The notes beneath the pieces are model-generated. The model had not been told where the DNA came from, made no database searches, and worked only from the letters and a program-made list of their open reading frames with translations. A stretch of DNA of 64,000 nucleotides from Segatella copri (GTDB lineage Bacteria > Bacteroidota > Bacteroidia > Bacteroidales > Bacteroidaceae): assembly GCF_009494395.1 (NCBI RefSeq), contig NZ_VZCB01000052.1, positions 124,001 to 188,000 of the forward strand. The letters are read 5' to 3'. The position numbers and the translations under genes were made by a program. The first letter of the stretch is position 1, and each line of letters begins with the position of its first letter. Below are positions 52,915 through 61,155 of this stretch, piece by piece.

Positions 52915-55080
52915 TTATTTCTTCAACCATTTGTCCAACCATCCGAAGAAGGTGCGCTGCCAGAGCACGCCGTTCTGTGGCTTCAATACCCAGTGGTTCT
53001 CATCAGGATAGATGAGGAGCTCGGCTGGGATTCCACGCATGCGGGCTGCGTTGAAGGCGCCCATGCCCTGGTTGGCATTGATGCGGTAATCCTTCTCGCC
53101 GTGGATGCAGAGGATTGGAGTATCCCACTTGTCAACGAACTTGTGAGGACTGTTCTCGTAAGTTTTCTTGGCGTTGGCAGTCTGGTCCTTGTTCCAGTAA
53201 GCATCGTCATACTCCCAGTTAGAGAACCAAGCTTCCTCGGTATCGGTGTACATGCTCTCCAGGTTGAAAGCACCATCGTGGGCGAGGAACGCCTTGAAAC
53301 GCTTGTCGTGGTGACCGGCGAGATAATATACTGAGAAACCACCGAAGCTGGCACCTACACAGCCCAGACGATCCTTGTCTACGTAAGGCAGATTCTTGGC
53401 AGCATCGTCGATGGCAGAAAGATAGTCGTTCATGCACTGACCAGTCCAGTCGCCAGAAATCTCCTCGTTCCATGCGCTTCCGAAACCAGGAAGACCACGG
53501 CGGTTAGGCAATACGACAATATATCCGTTGGCTGCCATGATCTGGATGTTCCAGCGGTAGCTCCAGAACTGGCTGACAGGACTCTGAGGACCGCCCTCGC
53601 AGAAGAGAAGGGTAGGGTACTTCTTGTTAGCATCGAAGTTGGCTGGCAACATGATCCATACCAGCATCTGCTTGCCGTCGGTAGTCTTCACCCAGCGCTG
53701 CTCACACTTACCCATATTCAACTGGCTGAGGATGTGGTCGTTCTCACGGGTAATCTGCTCTACCTTGGTGCTTTTAGCATTCTTGCCAGGGGTAACGATG
53801 TAGATATCTGTAGGGTGGCTCATGCTAGCCTTGGTAGCGAGAAGCTTGTTGCCGTTGTTGGCGAGCGAGATGCTTCCGTAGTCAGCCCACTCGTTGGTGA
53901 TCTGCTTCACTTCGCCCTTGAAGTTAGCCTGATAGAGGTTCAGGGTTCCGTGCCATACGCCGATGAAGCTGAGGCTCTTGTTGTCCTTGTTCCATACGAA
54001 GCCCTCTACGTTAGAGTCGAACTTGTCTGATACATAGTTCTTCTTGCCGGTAGCGAGTTCGTATACGCAGAGGCGGTTACGGTCGCTCTCGTATCCATCG
54101 CGAGCCATGCTCTGCCAAGCGATGTACTTACCGTCAGCAGAGAACTGAGGGTTCACGTCGTAACCAGGGTTGTTCTTCAGATTCTCAGGAGCGTTGACAG
54201 CCTGGTTCTTCATGCTCTTGGTAGCATCAATCTTAGGCTCTACATAACCCGCCTCCTTGCAGAGGTTCTTGGTCTCGCGCGTACCTATATTATATAGGTA
54301 AATATCAGAATCGGTAGAGATGGCATACTGAACGCCCTCTTTCTTGCGGCAGGTATAGGCGATGGTCTTGGAATCAGGACTCCATGCCAGCTGCTCGATG
54401 CCTCCGAATGGAGCCATAGGGCACTCGAATGGTTCATCCTTCAGGATGTCTTCGCCAGCGTTGACGGTACCGTCCTCAGCCACATCAGCCACGAAAGGAT
54501 GGAGAAGGCTCTCTACGTAGTGGTCCCAGTGGCGATAGTTCATGTCGGTAACGAGACGACCGGTAGCCAATGGAAGGTCAGAAGGATTCTCCTTGATGGT
54601 TCCGTGATAAGGGAGTTCCTTGATGAGGATTACCTTCTTGCCGTCAGGAGAGAAGCGGAAGCCCTGGATGCCCAACTTGTCGTTGGTGAGCTGCTTGCGG
54701 CCTGTTCCGTCTGGGTTCATGCTCCAGAGCTGACCGCCACGGATGAAGGCAATCTTCTGACCGCCCTGGATCCATGCAGCATCGCTTTCGCTCTTGGCAT
54801 CAGTGGTCAAAGCCTTCTGGTTCTTGCCATTGGCATCCATGATGAAGAGCATCTGATGGCCCTTGTTTTCCTTAACACTGTAGTAACCCACCTGGTAAAC
54901 CACCTGCTTGCCATTAGGCGAAGCTTCTGCGGCACCAATACGTCCCATAGCCCAAAGTGCCTCTGGGGTCATCAGGTGGTTCTCCACCTTGATGTTGTTT
55001 TTCTCAATCATAGTCTGTGCATCGACTGTTGTCGCACCCATGGTGAGGGCTGCAGCAGCCAAAATCATTGCTTTAATCAT
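52915..55080 (-). CDS. S9 family prolyl-oligopeptidase-like peptidase (DPP5-like), secreted
   Basis: The 721-residue protein has a signal peptide (MIKAMILAAAALTMGATTVD), an N-terminal beta-propeller with PD40-type repeats (MNPDGTGRKQLTNDKLGIQG, QLAWSPDSKTIAYTCRK, NPQFSADGKYIAWQSMARDG) and a C-terminal alpha/beta hydrolase. The nucleophile Ser lies in GCVGASFGGFSVYYLAGHHD, the Asp in CIHGEKDYRINANQG and the His in PDENHWVLKPQNG. This is the layout of bacterial dipeptidyl peptidase 5 and relatives. It probably degrades dipeptides in the periplasm, supplying the peptide transporter next door, though that link is inferred. It is controlled by a duplicated promoter region. Confidence 0.9.
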   Translation of the reverse strand: MIKAMILAAAALTMGATTVDAQTMIEKNNIKVENHLMTPEALWAMGRIGAAEASPNGKQVVYQVGYYSVKENKGHQMLFIMDANGKNQKALTTDAKSESDAAWIQGGQKIAFIRGGQLWSMNPDGTGRKQLTNDKLGIQGFRFSPDGKKVILIKELPYHGTIKENPSDLPLATGRLVTDMNYRHWDHYVESLLHPFVADVAEDGTVNAGEDILKDEPFECPMAPFGGIEQLAWSPDSKTIAYTCRKKEGVQYAISTDSDIYLYNIGTRETKNLCKEAGYVEPKIDATKSMKNQAVNAPENLKNNPGYDVNPQFSADGKYIAWQSMARDGYESDRNRLCVYELATGKKNYVSDKFDSNVEGFVWNKDNKSLSFIGVWHGTLNLYQANFKGEVKQITNEWADYGSISLANNGNKLLATKASMSHPTDIYIVTPGKNAKSTKVEQITRENDHILSQLNMGKCEQRWVKTTDGKQMLVWIMLPANFDANKKYPTLLFCEGGPQSPVSQFWSYRWNIQIMAANGYIVVLPNRRGLPGFGSAWNEEISGDWTGQCMNDYLSAIDDAAKNLPYVDKDRLGCVGASFGGFSVYYLAGHHDKRFKAFLAHDGAFNLESMYTDTEEAWFSNWEYDDAYWNKDQTANAKKTYENSPHKFVDKWDTPILCIHGEKDYRINANQGMGAFNAARMRGIPAELLIYPDENHWVLKPQNGVLWQRTFFGWLDKWLKK

Positions 55081-55109
55081 ATTTTTGTGATTTTATTGAA
55101 TATTTTCTG

Positions 55110-55223
55110 CAAAGGTACTGCAAAACGAGGACAATACAAAATAAATCGTGATTTATTTTTATAGTCGAGTGCAGCGTAACTTATTCAAAGTTACTGCAAA
55201 TCGAGGACAATATAAAATAAATC
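55110..55223 (-). promoter_or_regulatory. Duplicated promoter region of the S9 peptidase gene
   Basis: The near promoter has -7 TACCTTTG (plus CAAAGGTA 55110-55117) and -33 TTTG (plus CAAA 55137-55140), spacer 19. A related segment lies 76 bases upstream: bases 55117-55147 resemble 55193-55223 over about 31 bases (ACTGCAAA(A/T)CGAGGACAAT and on). The copy has TAACTTTG (plus CAAAGTTA 55186-55193) but its -33 has no TTTG. Confidence 0.75.
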
Positions 55224-55304
55224 ATAAAAAAAACTTATGGATTTTTTCTCGTATCCCATTTTTTTTGTAATTTTGCAGTGTGTAATCAAGACATTAAACT
55301 TATT

Positions 55305-56486
55305 ATGAATATATTATTTCTAACTCAGTTTGCCTGCTTTGTCGTTTCCGGTATGCTGGCATTATTTCTGATATTGACCCGCTTTCAGATACGTTGGCCC
55401 AACCATCGCTATGAGGTATCGCGATGGCTGATGTGTGGAGCTATGCTTGCATTGACCTTCCATTTCGTCTTGCAGATGGCATTTGATATCCGTGCCAAGA
55501 GCGATGCAATCGGTGCCGTGGTGAACATTCTCTTCTATGCACCTATCGAATATCTCATGTCCTATTCCACTTTCAATCTCATCTGTTATAGCAGCGGGCG
55601 CAAGCGGATAGGACTGCTCTGTTCGCTCAGTTATGCGCTTATCATTATCTGCTTCCTGATGGGGTTCATAGGGGTTGTACCCAAGGGCAGCATGCATGTC
55701 GGTTTCTGGCTGTATCTGATGCTGGCTATCTTTACCCTCACTCTCATTTACTGCATCATCGTTACCTTTCGTGAGATGCAGCACCATCGTAAGATTCTCC
55801 TGGACAATACTGCGGAAGACATGTTGCCGTTTGACAGCTTTGCCTGCGTGAGCTATGTCTTCATGGGTATCTGCGGTCTGGCTTTGATGGCGGGCATCAT
55901 CTCCCGCACCATCCTGCTGGTCATCGCCCCGCTGGTACTGCTTTCGTTGGTTGTCTTCATCGTCAGTTTCGTGGGTTATGGTTTCAATATCATGCCGCTG
56001 GACAACATGCTTGAACAGCAGATAGAGGAGGAGACAGAAGAGGAGACTGAAGAGGAGGAGCCTGCTGAGGACGAAGAGGAAGTTGACGAATGTCTGACGC
56101 CGGAGCACATCGCCAAGATTGAGAAATTGCTGGCAGAATGGTGCAAGAATGGAGGTTTCCGTGACAGCGCTATGAACATGCCGATGCTGGCATCCATGAT
56201 TCGCGTCAACCGTAAAGACCTGTCTGCTTATTTTGAAGATTATCTCCAGAGCAGTTTCCGAGTATGGCTTAGCGATATCTGATTCCAGAAAGCCCAGAGC
56301 ATGTTGAGGGAAGAAACCAGATACTCCAACGAAACGGTTTCCATAGAATGCGGCTTCTCATCCCATGCCCATCTCTATAAAGTCTTCAAGGCTAAGACAG
56401 GTATGACTCCGATACAATGGCGCCGTTTTATGGCAAAAAAAGCTAGTGAAAATAGTTTCATTCCTACGAATGAAACACCTATTTGA
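55305..56486 (+). pseudogene. Membrane-bound AraC-family regulator interrupted by an in-frame TGA
   Basis: ATG at 55305 gives MNILFLTQFACFVVSGMLAL; a GTG at 55278 lies only two bases after the -7 box (55268-55275) and is rejected. The protein has about seven helices, an acidic linker (EQQIEEETEEETEEEEPAED) and a C-terminal AraC-type HTH. The frame stops at TGA 56280-56282, after FEDYLQSSFRVWLSDI. The same frame continues with FQKAQSMLREETRYSNETVS and IECGFSSHAHLYKVFKAKTG, TPIQWRRFM, to TGA near 56484-56486. A CGA Arg codon fits the family pattern at the TGA, so one C-to-T change explains it. Without read-through the DNA-binding domain is cut in half. Confidence 0.85.
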
Positions 56487-56530
56487 TAGGAATGAAACTA
56501 TTTTCTTGAGGAATGAAACTCCTTTTTTGG
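56448..56530 (+). repeat. Perfect 19-bp inverted repeat and three 21-22 bp direct repeats
   Basis: Arms 56448-56466 and 56487-56505 are fully complementary. GAATGAAAC starts three direct units at 56468, 56490 and 56511, spacings 22 and 21. The first arm lies inside the AraC coding frame. The third unit is followed by a T-rich run, so the block can also terminate transcription. Confidence 0.8.
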
Positions 56531-56581
56531 TTTTTAATTATTATATTTGCAACCGTAAGTGATAATTAAAAATGAATTTAT

Positions 56582-56824
56582 ATGGAGAATTACTCAGTTT
56601 TACAGACCATGACACTCGCTGACATCGTGGGCGTATTTCTCATCCTGGTGATAGCCCTTGGCTCATTCTCTCTGATGTGGATAGATTATAGTGTATACCT
56701 GGAAAATCATAACAAGCAGTTCCGCCTGTTCGATTTCATCAGGAAGGAACAGTTGTATCTTTTCCTTTTCCTGATGTTCATCTTTCTGATTGGTGGGGAG
56801 ATATTGCTCTATTCCTATTTATAA
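56582..56824 (+). CDS. Small membrane protein of unknown function
   Basis: The 80-residue protein has two predicted helices (LADIVGVFLILVIALGSFSL and LYLFLFLMFIFLIGGEILLY) joined by a polar loop (VYLENHNKQFRLFDFIRKEQ). A -7 box TATATTTG lies at 56542-56549. Its position after the decayed membrane-bound AraC gene suggests a possible functional link. No family is recognised. Confidence 0.65.
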   Translation: MENYSVLQTMTLADIVGVFLILVIALGSFSLMWIDYSVYLENHNKQFRLFDFIRKEQLYLFLFLMFIFLIGGEILLYSYL

Positions 56825-56899
56825 TGGTACTGATGAGTTGCCAGAAATAAGGGGATTGCTATTTTTATGGCATGATAATGACAACTTTTGCGTCCTTTA

Positions 56900-56931
56900 T
56901 TTGATTATTCAATAGTTTTTTTGTAATTTTG
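56900..56931 (+). promoter_or_regulatory. Promoter of the DUF1846 gene
   Basis: TTTG (56900-56903) and TAATTTTG (56924-56931), spacer 20 bases. It lies within a longer open frame that begins at 56929 and so fixes the start at 56974. Confidence 0.75.
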
Positions 56932-56973
56932 CAGGCGATTTTTGATTTCAAATTGCAAGATATAATAACAATT

Positions 56974-58437
56974 ATGAAGATAGGATTTGACAACGAGAAG
57001 TATCTGAAGATTCAATCCGAGCATATCAAGGAGAGAATCTCTAAGTTTAACGGAAAGCTCTACCTGGAATTGGGAGGTAAGCTTTTCGATGACCACCACG
57101 CCAGTCGTGTTTTGCCGGGTTTCCAGCCTGATAGCAAACTGCGCATGTTTCAGAAAATCAGCGATAGCATTGAGATTGTTATCGTAATCAGTGCCGCCGA
57201 CATCGAGAAGAACAAGAAGCGTGCCGACCTGGGTATTACTTACGATGAGGACGTGCTGCGTCTTCGTGGCGAGTTCCAGAACCGTGGTTTCATGGTGGGT
57301 TCTGTTGTCATTACCCATTATAACGGTCAGCCTGCTGCCATCGCTTTCAAGCAGCGTCTGGAGCGTGAGGGCATCAAGGCTTACTGCCATTATCTCATCG
57401 AGGGCTATCCTCACAACGTGAATCTCATCGCTTCTGACGAGGGATTCGGTAAGAATGACTATGTGGAGACTGAGCGTCCGCTCGTCATCGTTACTGCTCC
57501 TGGTCCTGGTAGCGGCAAGATGGCTGTCTGCCTGAGCCAGCTTTATAATGAGAACAAGCGCGGGGTGCGTGCAGGCTATGCCAAGTTTGAGACCTTCCCT
57601 GTATGGAATCTCCCATTGAAGCATCCGGTGAACATCGCATACGAGGCTGCTACTGCCGACCTCAACGATGTGAACATGATCGACCCATTCCATCTGGAGG
57701 CATACAACAAGATAGCCATCAACTACAACCGTGACGTGGAGATCTATCCTGTGCTCAATGCTTTGTTCGAGGGCATCTATGGCAGCAATCCTTACAAGTC
57801 GCCAACGGATATGGGTGTCAACATGGTGGGCTTCTGCATCTCTGATGATGAGGTTTGCTGCGAGGCATCCAAGAACGAGATTATCCGTCGTTACTATGCT
57901 GCAACCAACAAGATGGCGGCTGGCGCTTGCAATGATGGGGAAATCAACAAGATCCAGATGCTCTTCAATCAGGCTAAGATTACTACGGATTACCGCAAGG
58001 TGACGGTAGCGGCTAAGAATCACAAGAAGGAGACGGGGCATACTTCTGCTGCGATAGAGTTGGAGGATGGTACCATCATCTGCGGTCATAGCAGCGAGCT
58101 GTTGGGTTGCAGTGCGGCATTGATATTGAATGTTACCAAGCACTTGGCGGGCATCGACCATGAATTGAAGTTGATTCCTCAGTCGATGATTGAGCCAATC
58201 CAGCATACCAAGGTGAATTATCTGGGTGGTCACAATCCTCGTCTTCATACGGATGAGGTTCTCGTAGCCCTCTCTGTTCTCTCGGAGAATGACGAGAACT
58301 GCAGAAAGGCATTGGAGCAGTTGCCTAAGCTTCGTGGCTGTCAGGCACATTGCACCGTGATGCTGAGTGATGTAGACCAGAAGATCTTCAAGAAGCTCGG
58401 AGTGAATATCACCTGCGAGCCGGTATTGAAGAAGTAA
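56974..58437 (+). CDS. DUF1846 domain protein
   Basis: ATG at 56974 gives MKIGFDNEKYLKIQSEHIKE. The 487-residue cytosolic protein matches the DUF1846 family in length and in motifs: IKERISKFNGKLYLELGGKL, FDDHHASRVLPGFQPDSKLR, and the P-loop-like APGPGSGKMAVCLSQLYNEN. A nucleotide- or phosphate-related function is suggested by the glycine-rich loop, but the reaction is unknown. It is monocistronic and followed by a repeated hairpin element (58484-58542). Confidence 0.9.
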   Translation: MKIGFDNEKYLKIQSEHIKERISKFNGKLYLELGGKLFDDHHASRVLPGFQPDSKLRMFQKISDSIEIVIVISAADIEKNKKRADLGITYDEDVLRLRGEFQNRGFMVGSVVITHYNGQPAAIAFKQRLEREGIKAYCHYLIEGYPHNVNLIASDEGFGKNDYVETERPLVIVTAPGPGSGKMAVCLSQLYNENKRGVRAGYAKFETFPVWNLPLKHPVNIAYEAATADLNDVNMIDPFHLEAYNKIAINYNRDVEIYPVLNALFEGIYGSNPYKSPTDMGVNMVGFCISDDEVCCEASKNEIIRRYYAATNKMAAGACNDGEINKIQMLFNQAKITTDYRKVTVAAKNHKKETGHTSAAIELEDGTIICGHSSELLGCSAALILNVTKHLAGIDHELKLIPQSMIEPIQHTKVNYLGGHNPRLHTDEVLVALSVLSENDENCRKALEQLPKLRGCQAHCTVMLSDVDQKIFKKLGVNITCEPVLKK

Positions 58438-58483
58438 ATTCGGATTGGATTCTGTTGAAGAAATAGATTCGGATTATATAAAA

Positions 58484-58542
58484 TACCCCCGAAGGGGTAT
58501 AGTTAATCGTGTTGTTTGATTAATTATACCTTTTCGGGGGTA
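58484..58542. repeat. 59-bp hairpin element, copy 1
   Basis: TACCCCCGAAGGGGTA (58484-58499) and TACCTTTTCGGGGGTA (58527-58542), centres 43 bases apart, in opposite orientation. A T run follows, so it also acts as terminator between convergent DUF1846 and rhodanese genes. Copy 2 is at 60717-60775. Confidence 0.85.
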
Positions 58543-58547
58543 ATTTT

Positions 58548-58967
58548 TTATCTTTCAACCGGCATTCCGAGCTTGGTCCAGTTTAGGATTCCACCTTCCA
58601 TATCATATACCTTGAAGCCTTGCTTCTGCATTTTCAGGCAGGCACCATGGCTTCGCTTTCCGCTTCTGCAATAGATGTAGTAGGTGCGGGATTTATCAAG
58701 CTTACTGATGCCGGCATTGAATGCCTCGGGATTGAGGTAATCCAGTTGTTGGGCACCTGCCAGATGTCCTTCTGCATATTCCTTTTGGGTGCGGACATCT
58801 AGAAGGATGCTGGTTGTATCTGCCTTTGCCTGGTCGATAAAGGCCTGTGGAGCCAATACGATGATGCCGTCGGATGGGGCTGATTTTGATGATTGAGCAG
58901 CCTGTGCTGAGCAGCCCGTGGTTGACAAGCCGATGGCTGCTAAAAGAGATAAGAGTATTTTCTTCAT
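58548..58967 (-). CDS. Rhodanese-like lipoprotein
   Basis: The 139-residue protein has a lipoprotein signal (LLAAIGLSTTGC, lipobox Cys 19) and a rhodanese domain with ILLDVRTQKEYAEGHLAGAQ and the active-site loop YYIYCRSGKRSHGACLKM, with the catalytic Cys. It probably transfers sulfur or detoxifies at the envelope. It lies between the DUF1846 gene and the hip genes. Confidence 0.88.
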   Translation of the reverse strand: MKKILLSLLAAIGLSTTGCSAQAAQSSKSAPSDGIIVLAPQAFIDQAKADTTSILLDVRTQKEYAEGHLAGAQQLDYLNPEAFNAGISKLDKSRTYYIYCRSGKRSHGACLKMQKQGFKVYDMEGGILNWTKLGMPVER

Positions 58968-59063
58968 TTTCTGTTTTGTTTATATTGTTCTTGTTTTTTG
59001 CTTTTTTTATTCATGTTTGTTCTGCTTGGCGGAAATAATTGCAGAAATAATTGCTGAAAGAAA

Positions 59064-60005
59064 TTATCTTAATGCCATGACTCGGCTGAGAATCAGTTTC
59101 TTGTATTCCTTCTTCATGCCGTCTGGCAGGAAGGAGGCGTCTATCAGGTCGAGCCATTTCACGATAGAGCGACGGAACTTCTTGGCGATGTTGCTGATTA
59201 CCTTTTCGCTGAGTCCTGATGCTGTCATTACCTTGATGAAATCTGATTTCAGAATCTTTCTTTTTCTTCCATTCAGCGTTAGGGCGAGTTCCTCGGTATC
59301 TTCTGGCATCACTATCTTCGTGCAGAGCAGGTCGTAGGCTGGGGTTAATCCATAGCCCAGTTTCCTGTTGTTGTAGAGCGAGAAGTTCTTGAGATGCATG
59401 TCGGCGTTGCCGGTAATCCACGAGAAGATGACTACCTCCCAATAGTTCACGAGGTCGAGCTGCGAGAAGGAGGAATACTTTTTGATGAGTTTGGCTACCT
59501 GCTCGTAGGAACCTTTGTATTTGTATTCGGTAAGGCGCTCGGATAGCTGGCACATATCTTCCATGGGTACTTTGGTGCCATCATCCAGTCGGTCTATTCG
59601 CCGGGTGATATAACAGAGTTCGCCATCGGCAAAGCGAATCAGACCATGGGGAACCACGGCGATTTTGGCTGCTTCGGCGAGGTGCATCGTGAGGTCTTCT
59701 ATTTCCGGAAGACAGCGATAGCGGTCGGTTTGGGGTTTGAGGATGTATTTTCCCCAAAGGCCTACGATGGTGAAGCGGGATGGTTCATTCTTTCCGCCAG
59801 GGTTGACATCGAGCGAGAGCTTTGCCTGCACACCGGTGAGGGTGGTTTGGGCACGCACTACCTGTTTAGCCAGGTCGCCGATTTCCTTTCTAACATAGGG
59901 TAGGACAGGGGCTTCCTTGGTACCGAAGAGTTTCTTGGCGCAAGCAGGGTGGTAATCTATCTGACCTGGCTTGAGCGGTTTATAGCAATATAGACATTTT
60001 TCCAT
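59064..60005 (-). CDS. hipT: HipT-like toxin kinase
   Basis: The 313-residue protein is the kinase part of HipA without the N-terminal subdomain 1. It opens with a Cys/His cluster (C4, C7, H19, C22: CLYCYKPLKPGQIDYHPAC) not present in E. coli HipT. The glycine-loop reads TTLTGVQAK (T55, T57), where HipT has SIS. Catalytic residues fit: D202 and N207 in GNADMHLKNFSLY, and D225 in LTPAYDLL. HipT phosphorylates a tRNA synthetase; the target here is not known. The gene starts 15 bases after the hipS-like gene. Confidence 0.85.
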   Translation of the reverse strand: MEKCLYCYKPLKPGQIDYHPACAKKLFGTKEAPVLPYVRKEIGDLAKQVVRAQTTLTGVQAKLSLDVNPGGKNEPSRFTIVGLWGKYILKPQTDRYRCLPEIEDLTMHLAEAAKIAVVPHGLIRFADGELCYITRRIDRLDDGTKVPMEDMCQLSERLTEYKYKGSYEQVAKLIKKYSSFSQLDLVNYWEVVIFSWITGNADMHLKNFSLYNNRKLGYGLTPAYDLLCTKIVMPEDTEELALTLNGRKRKILKSDFIKVMTASGLSEKVISNIAKKFRRSIVKWLDLIDASFLPDGMKKEYKKLILSRVMALR

Positions 60006-60020
60006 ATTTCTTTCTCCTTT

Positions 60021-60401
60021 CTAGTTTTTTGGGGAAGCATTTGTTCCTTCTGCAGGTGAATTGTTGGTTCTTTCTGCATGAGATTCTTCAACCGGGATGA
60101 CGCTGACGGCTCCGATGCAATCCTTGCAGCAGGCAAGGAGGAGCGACATTCTATCCCGCTGGTTGATTTTCCAACTGCTTTCTGCGATATTCAGCAGCCA
60201 TCCTTCGGGGATTAACCCATCGAAGAAGGGAAACAGTACGGTATCGTGGTAGGGCTCGTTTGATAACGGGAGTGTGAGGCTCACGGCTTCTGCACCATCC
60301 GATGCCAGATAATCAGCATCGTAGGCAAAGGTGAAGCCTGTTTCGTCTTCCGTCAGCAGGCCTACGTATTGGTTGTAGAGATAAATCTTTCCTTGTTTCA
60401 T
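60021..60401 (-). CDS. hipS: HipS-like protein (HipA N-terminal subdomain)
   Basis: The 126-residue protein matches the N-terminal subdomain of HipA: MKQGKIYLYNQYVGLLTEDE, FAYDADYLASDGAEAVSLTL and LFPFFDGLIPEGWLLNIAES, ending GAVSVIPVE and a polar tail. In HipBST systems this separate part acts as the antitoxin of HipT. Here it lies between hipB (12-base gap) and hipT, the order of known HipBST loci. Confidence 0.82.
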   Translation of the reverse strand: MKQGKIYLYNQYVGLLTEDETGFTFAYDADYLASDGAEAVSLTLPLSNEPYHDTVLFPFFDGLIPEGWLLNIAESSWKINQRDRMSLLLACCKDCIGAVSVIPVEESHAERTNNSPAEGTNASPKN

Positions 60402-60413
60402 AAAGTTCAGTTT

Positions 60414-60620
60414 TTATTCTTTTCTGATAGGAACGGGACCGATTTCCTGGCCGAAGAGGAGGAGAACCTGATTAACTTTGTCGAGTCGCAGCGTTTCCTT
60501 TCCCTGTTCCAGTTCTCTTACGAATCTTAGGCCTACGCCCGATTTCGCCGCCAGATCTACTTGGGTCAATCCGAATTGCTTGCGCATTTCCTTGACGTAT
60601 GATGATAATGTATTGCTCAT
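60414..60620 (-). CDS. hipB: HipB-like XRE-family antitoxin/repressor
   Basis: The 68-residue protein is a HTH of the XRE class: VKEMRKQFGLTQVDLAAKSG, VGLRFVRELEQGKETLRLDK, VNQVLLLFGQEIGPVPI. It represses its own operon and stabilises the complex in HipBA/HipBST systems. It is the first gene of the unit. The upstream region carries four TACC-n-GGTA palindromes. Confidence 0.85.
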   Translation of the reverse strand: MSNTLSSYVKEMRKQFGLTQVDLAAKSGVGLRFVRELEQGKETLRLDKVNQVLLLFGQEIGPVPIRKE

Positions 60621-60633
60621 GTTTTATTTATTT

Positions 60634-60775
60634 TATACCCTTTCGGGTAAAATCCTACAGCTAATAATACTATATTATACCCTTTCGGGGACAAATATAC
60701 GAATAAAAAATGAAAATACCCCCGAAAAGGTATAATTTATAATATCATTTAACAAATTATACCTTTTCGGGGGTA
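60634..60775. promoter_or_regulatory. Array of four TACC-n-GGTA palindromes upstream of hipB
   Basis: Copies: TATACCCTTTCGGGTAAA (60634-60651), TATACCCTTTCGGGGACA (60676-60693), TACCCCCGAAAAGGTA (60717-60732) and TACCTTTTCGGGGGTA (60760-60775). Centres are spaced 42, 40 and 43 bases, close to four helical turns. The second overlaps the likely -7 box (plus CAAATATA 60692-60699). The last two form hairpin element copy 2. Operator function for HipB is inferred from position. Confidence 0.75.
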
Positions 60776-60789
60776 ATGTTATGTACCAA

Positions 60790-61155
60790 TTAATACTGAC
60801 TGAGTAAATCTTCGATGATATTTTTCAATTCTGGCAATTCGTTTTTGATTGTATCATATACGATCACTTCGTCGACATTGGCATATTCGTGAGAAATCAT
60901 ATTTCTCATACCATATATCGCTTGCCAGGGAATGTTAGGATAAGCATCTAAAGGCTTTTCTTCTGCCTTTAAAAGTTTACCCACATGTTCACCAATGACT
61001 TGTAATCTCATAACACAAGCATTGAAGGCCATATACTTTGTTGGGGAAAGCATGAAATCATCAGCTGATTTAACATCTTTACTCCATTCTTGTATTAACT
61101 CGATGGATTCTTTGATTTCTTCGAGCTTGTCATGGATGGTACTGCGCTTATACAT
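60790..61155 (-). CDS. hepT: HepT-like HEPN toxin
   Basis: The 121-residue helical protein has the HEPN RNase motif as MRNMISHEY (R84, H89, Y91, RxxxxH). In MntA-HepT systems HepT is an RNase whose Tyr in this motif is AMPylated by MntA. The gene overlaps mntA by 8 bases and follows it, as in known pairs. Confidence 0.88.
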   Translation of the reverse strand: MYKRSTIHDKLEEIKESIELIQEWSKDVKSADDFMLSPTKYMAFNACVMRLQVIGEHVGKLLKAEEKPLDAYPNIPWQAIYGMRNMISHEYANVDEVIVYDTIKNELPELKNIIEDLLSQY

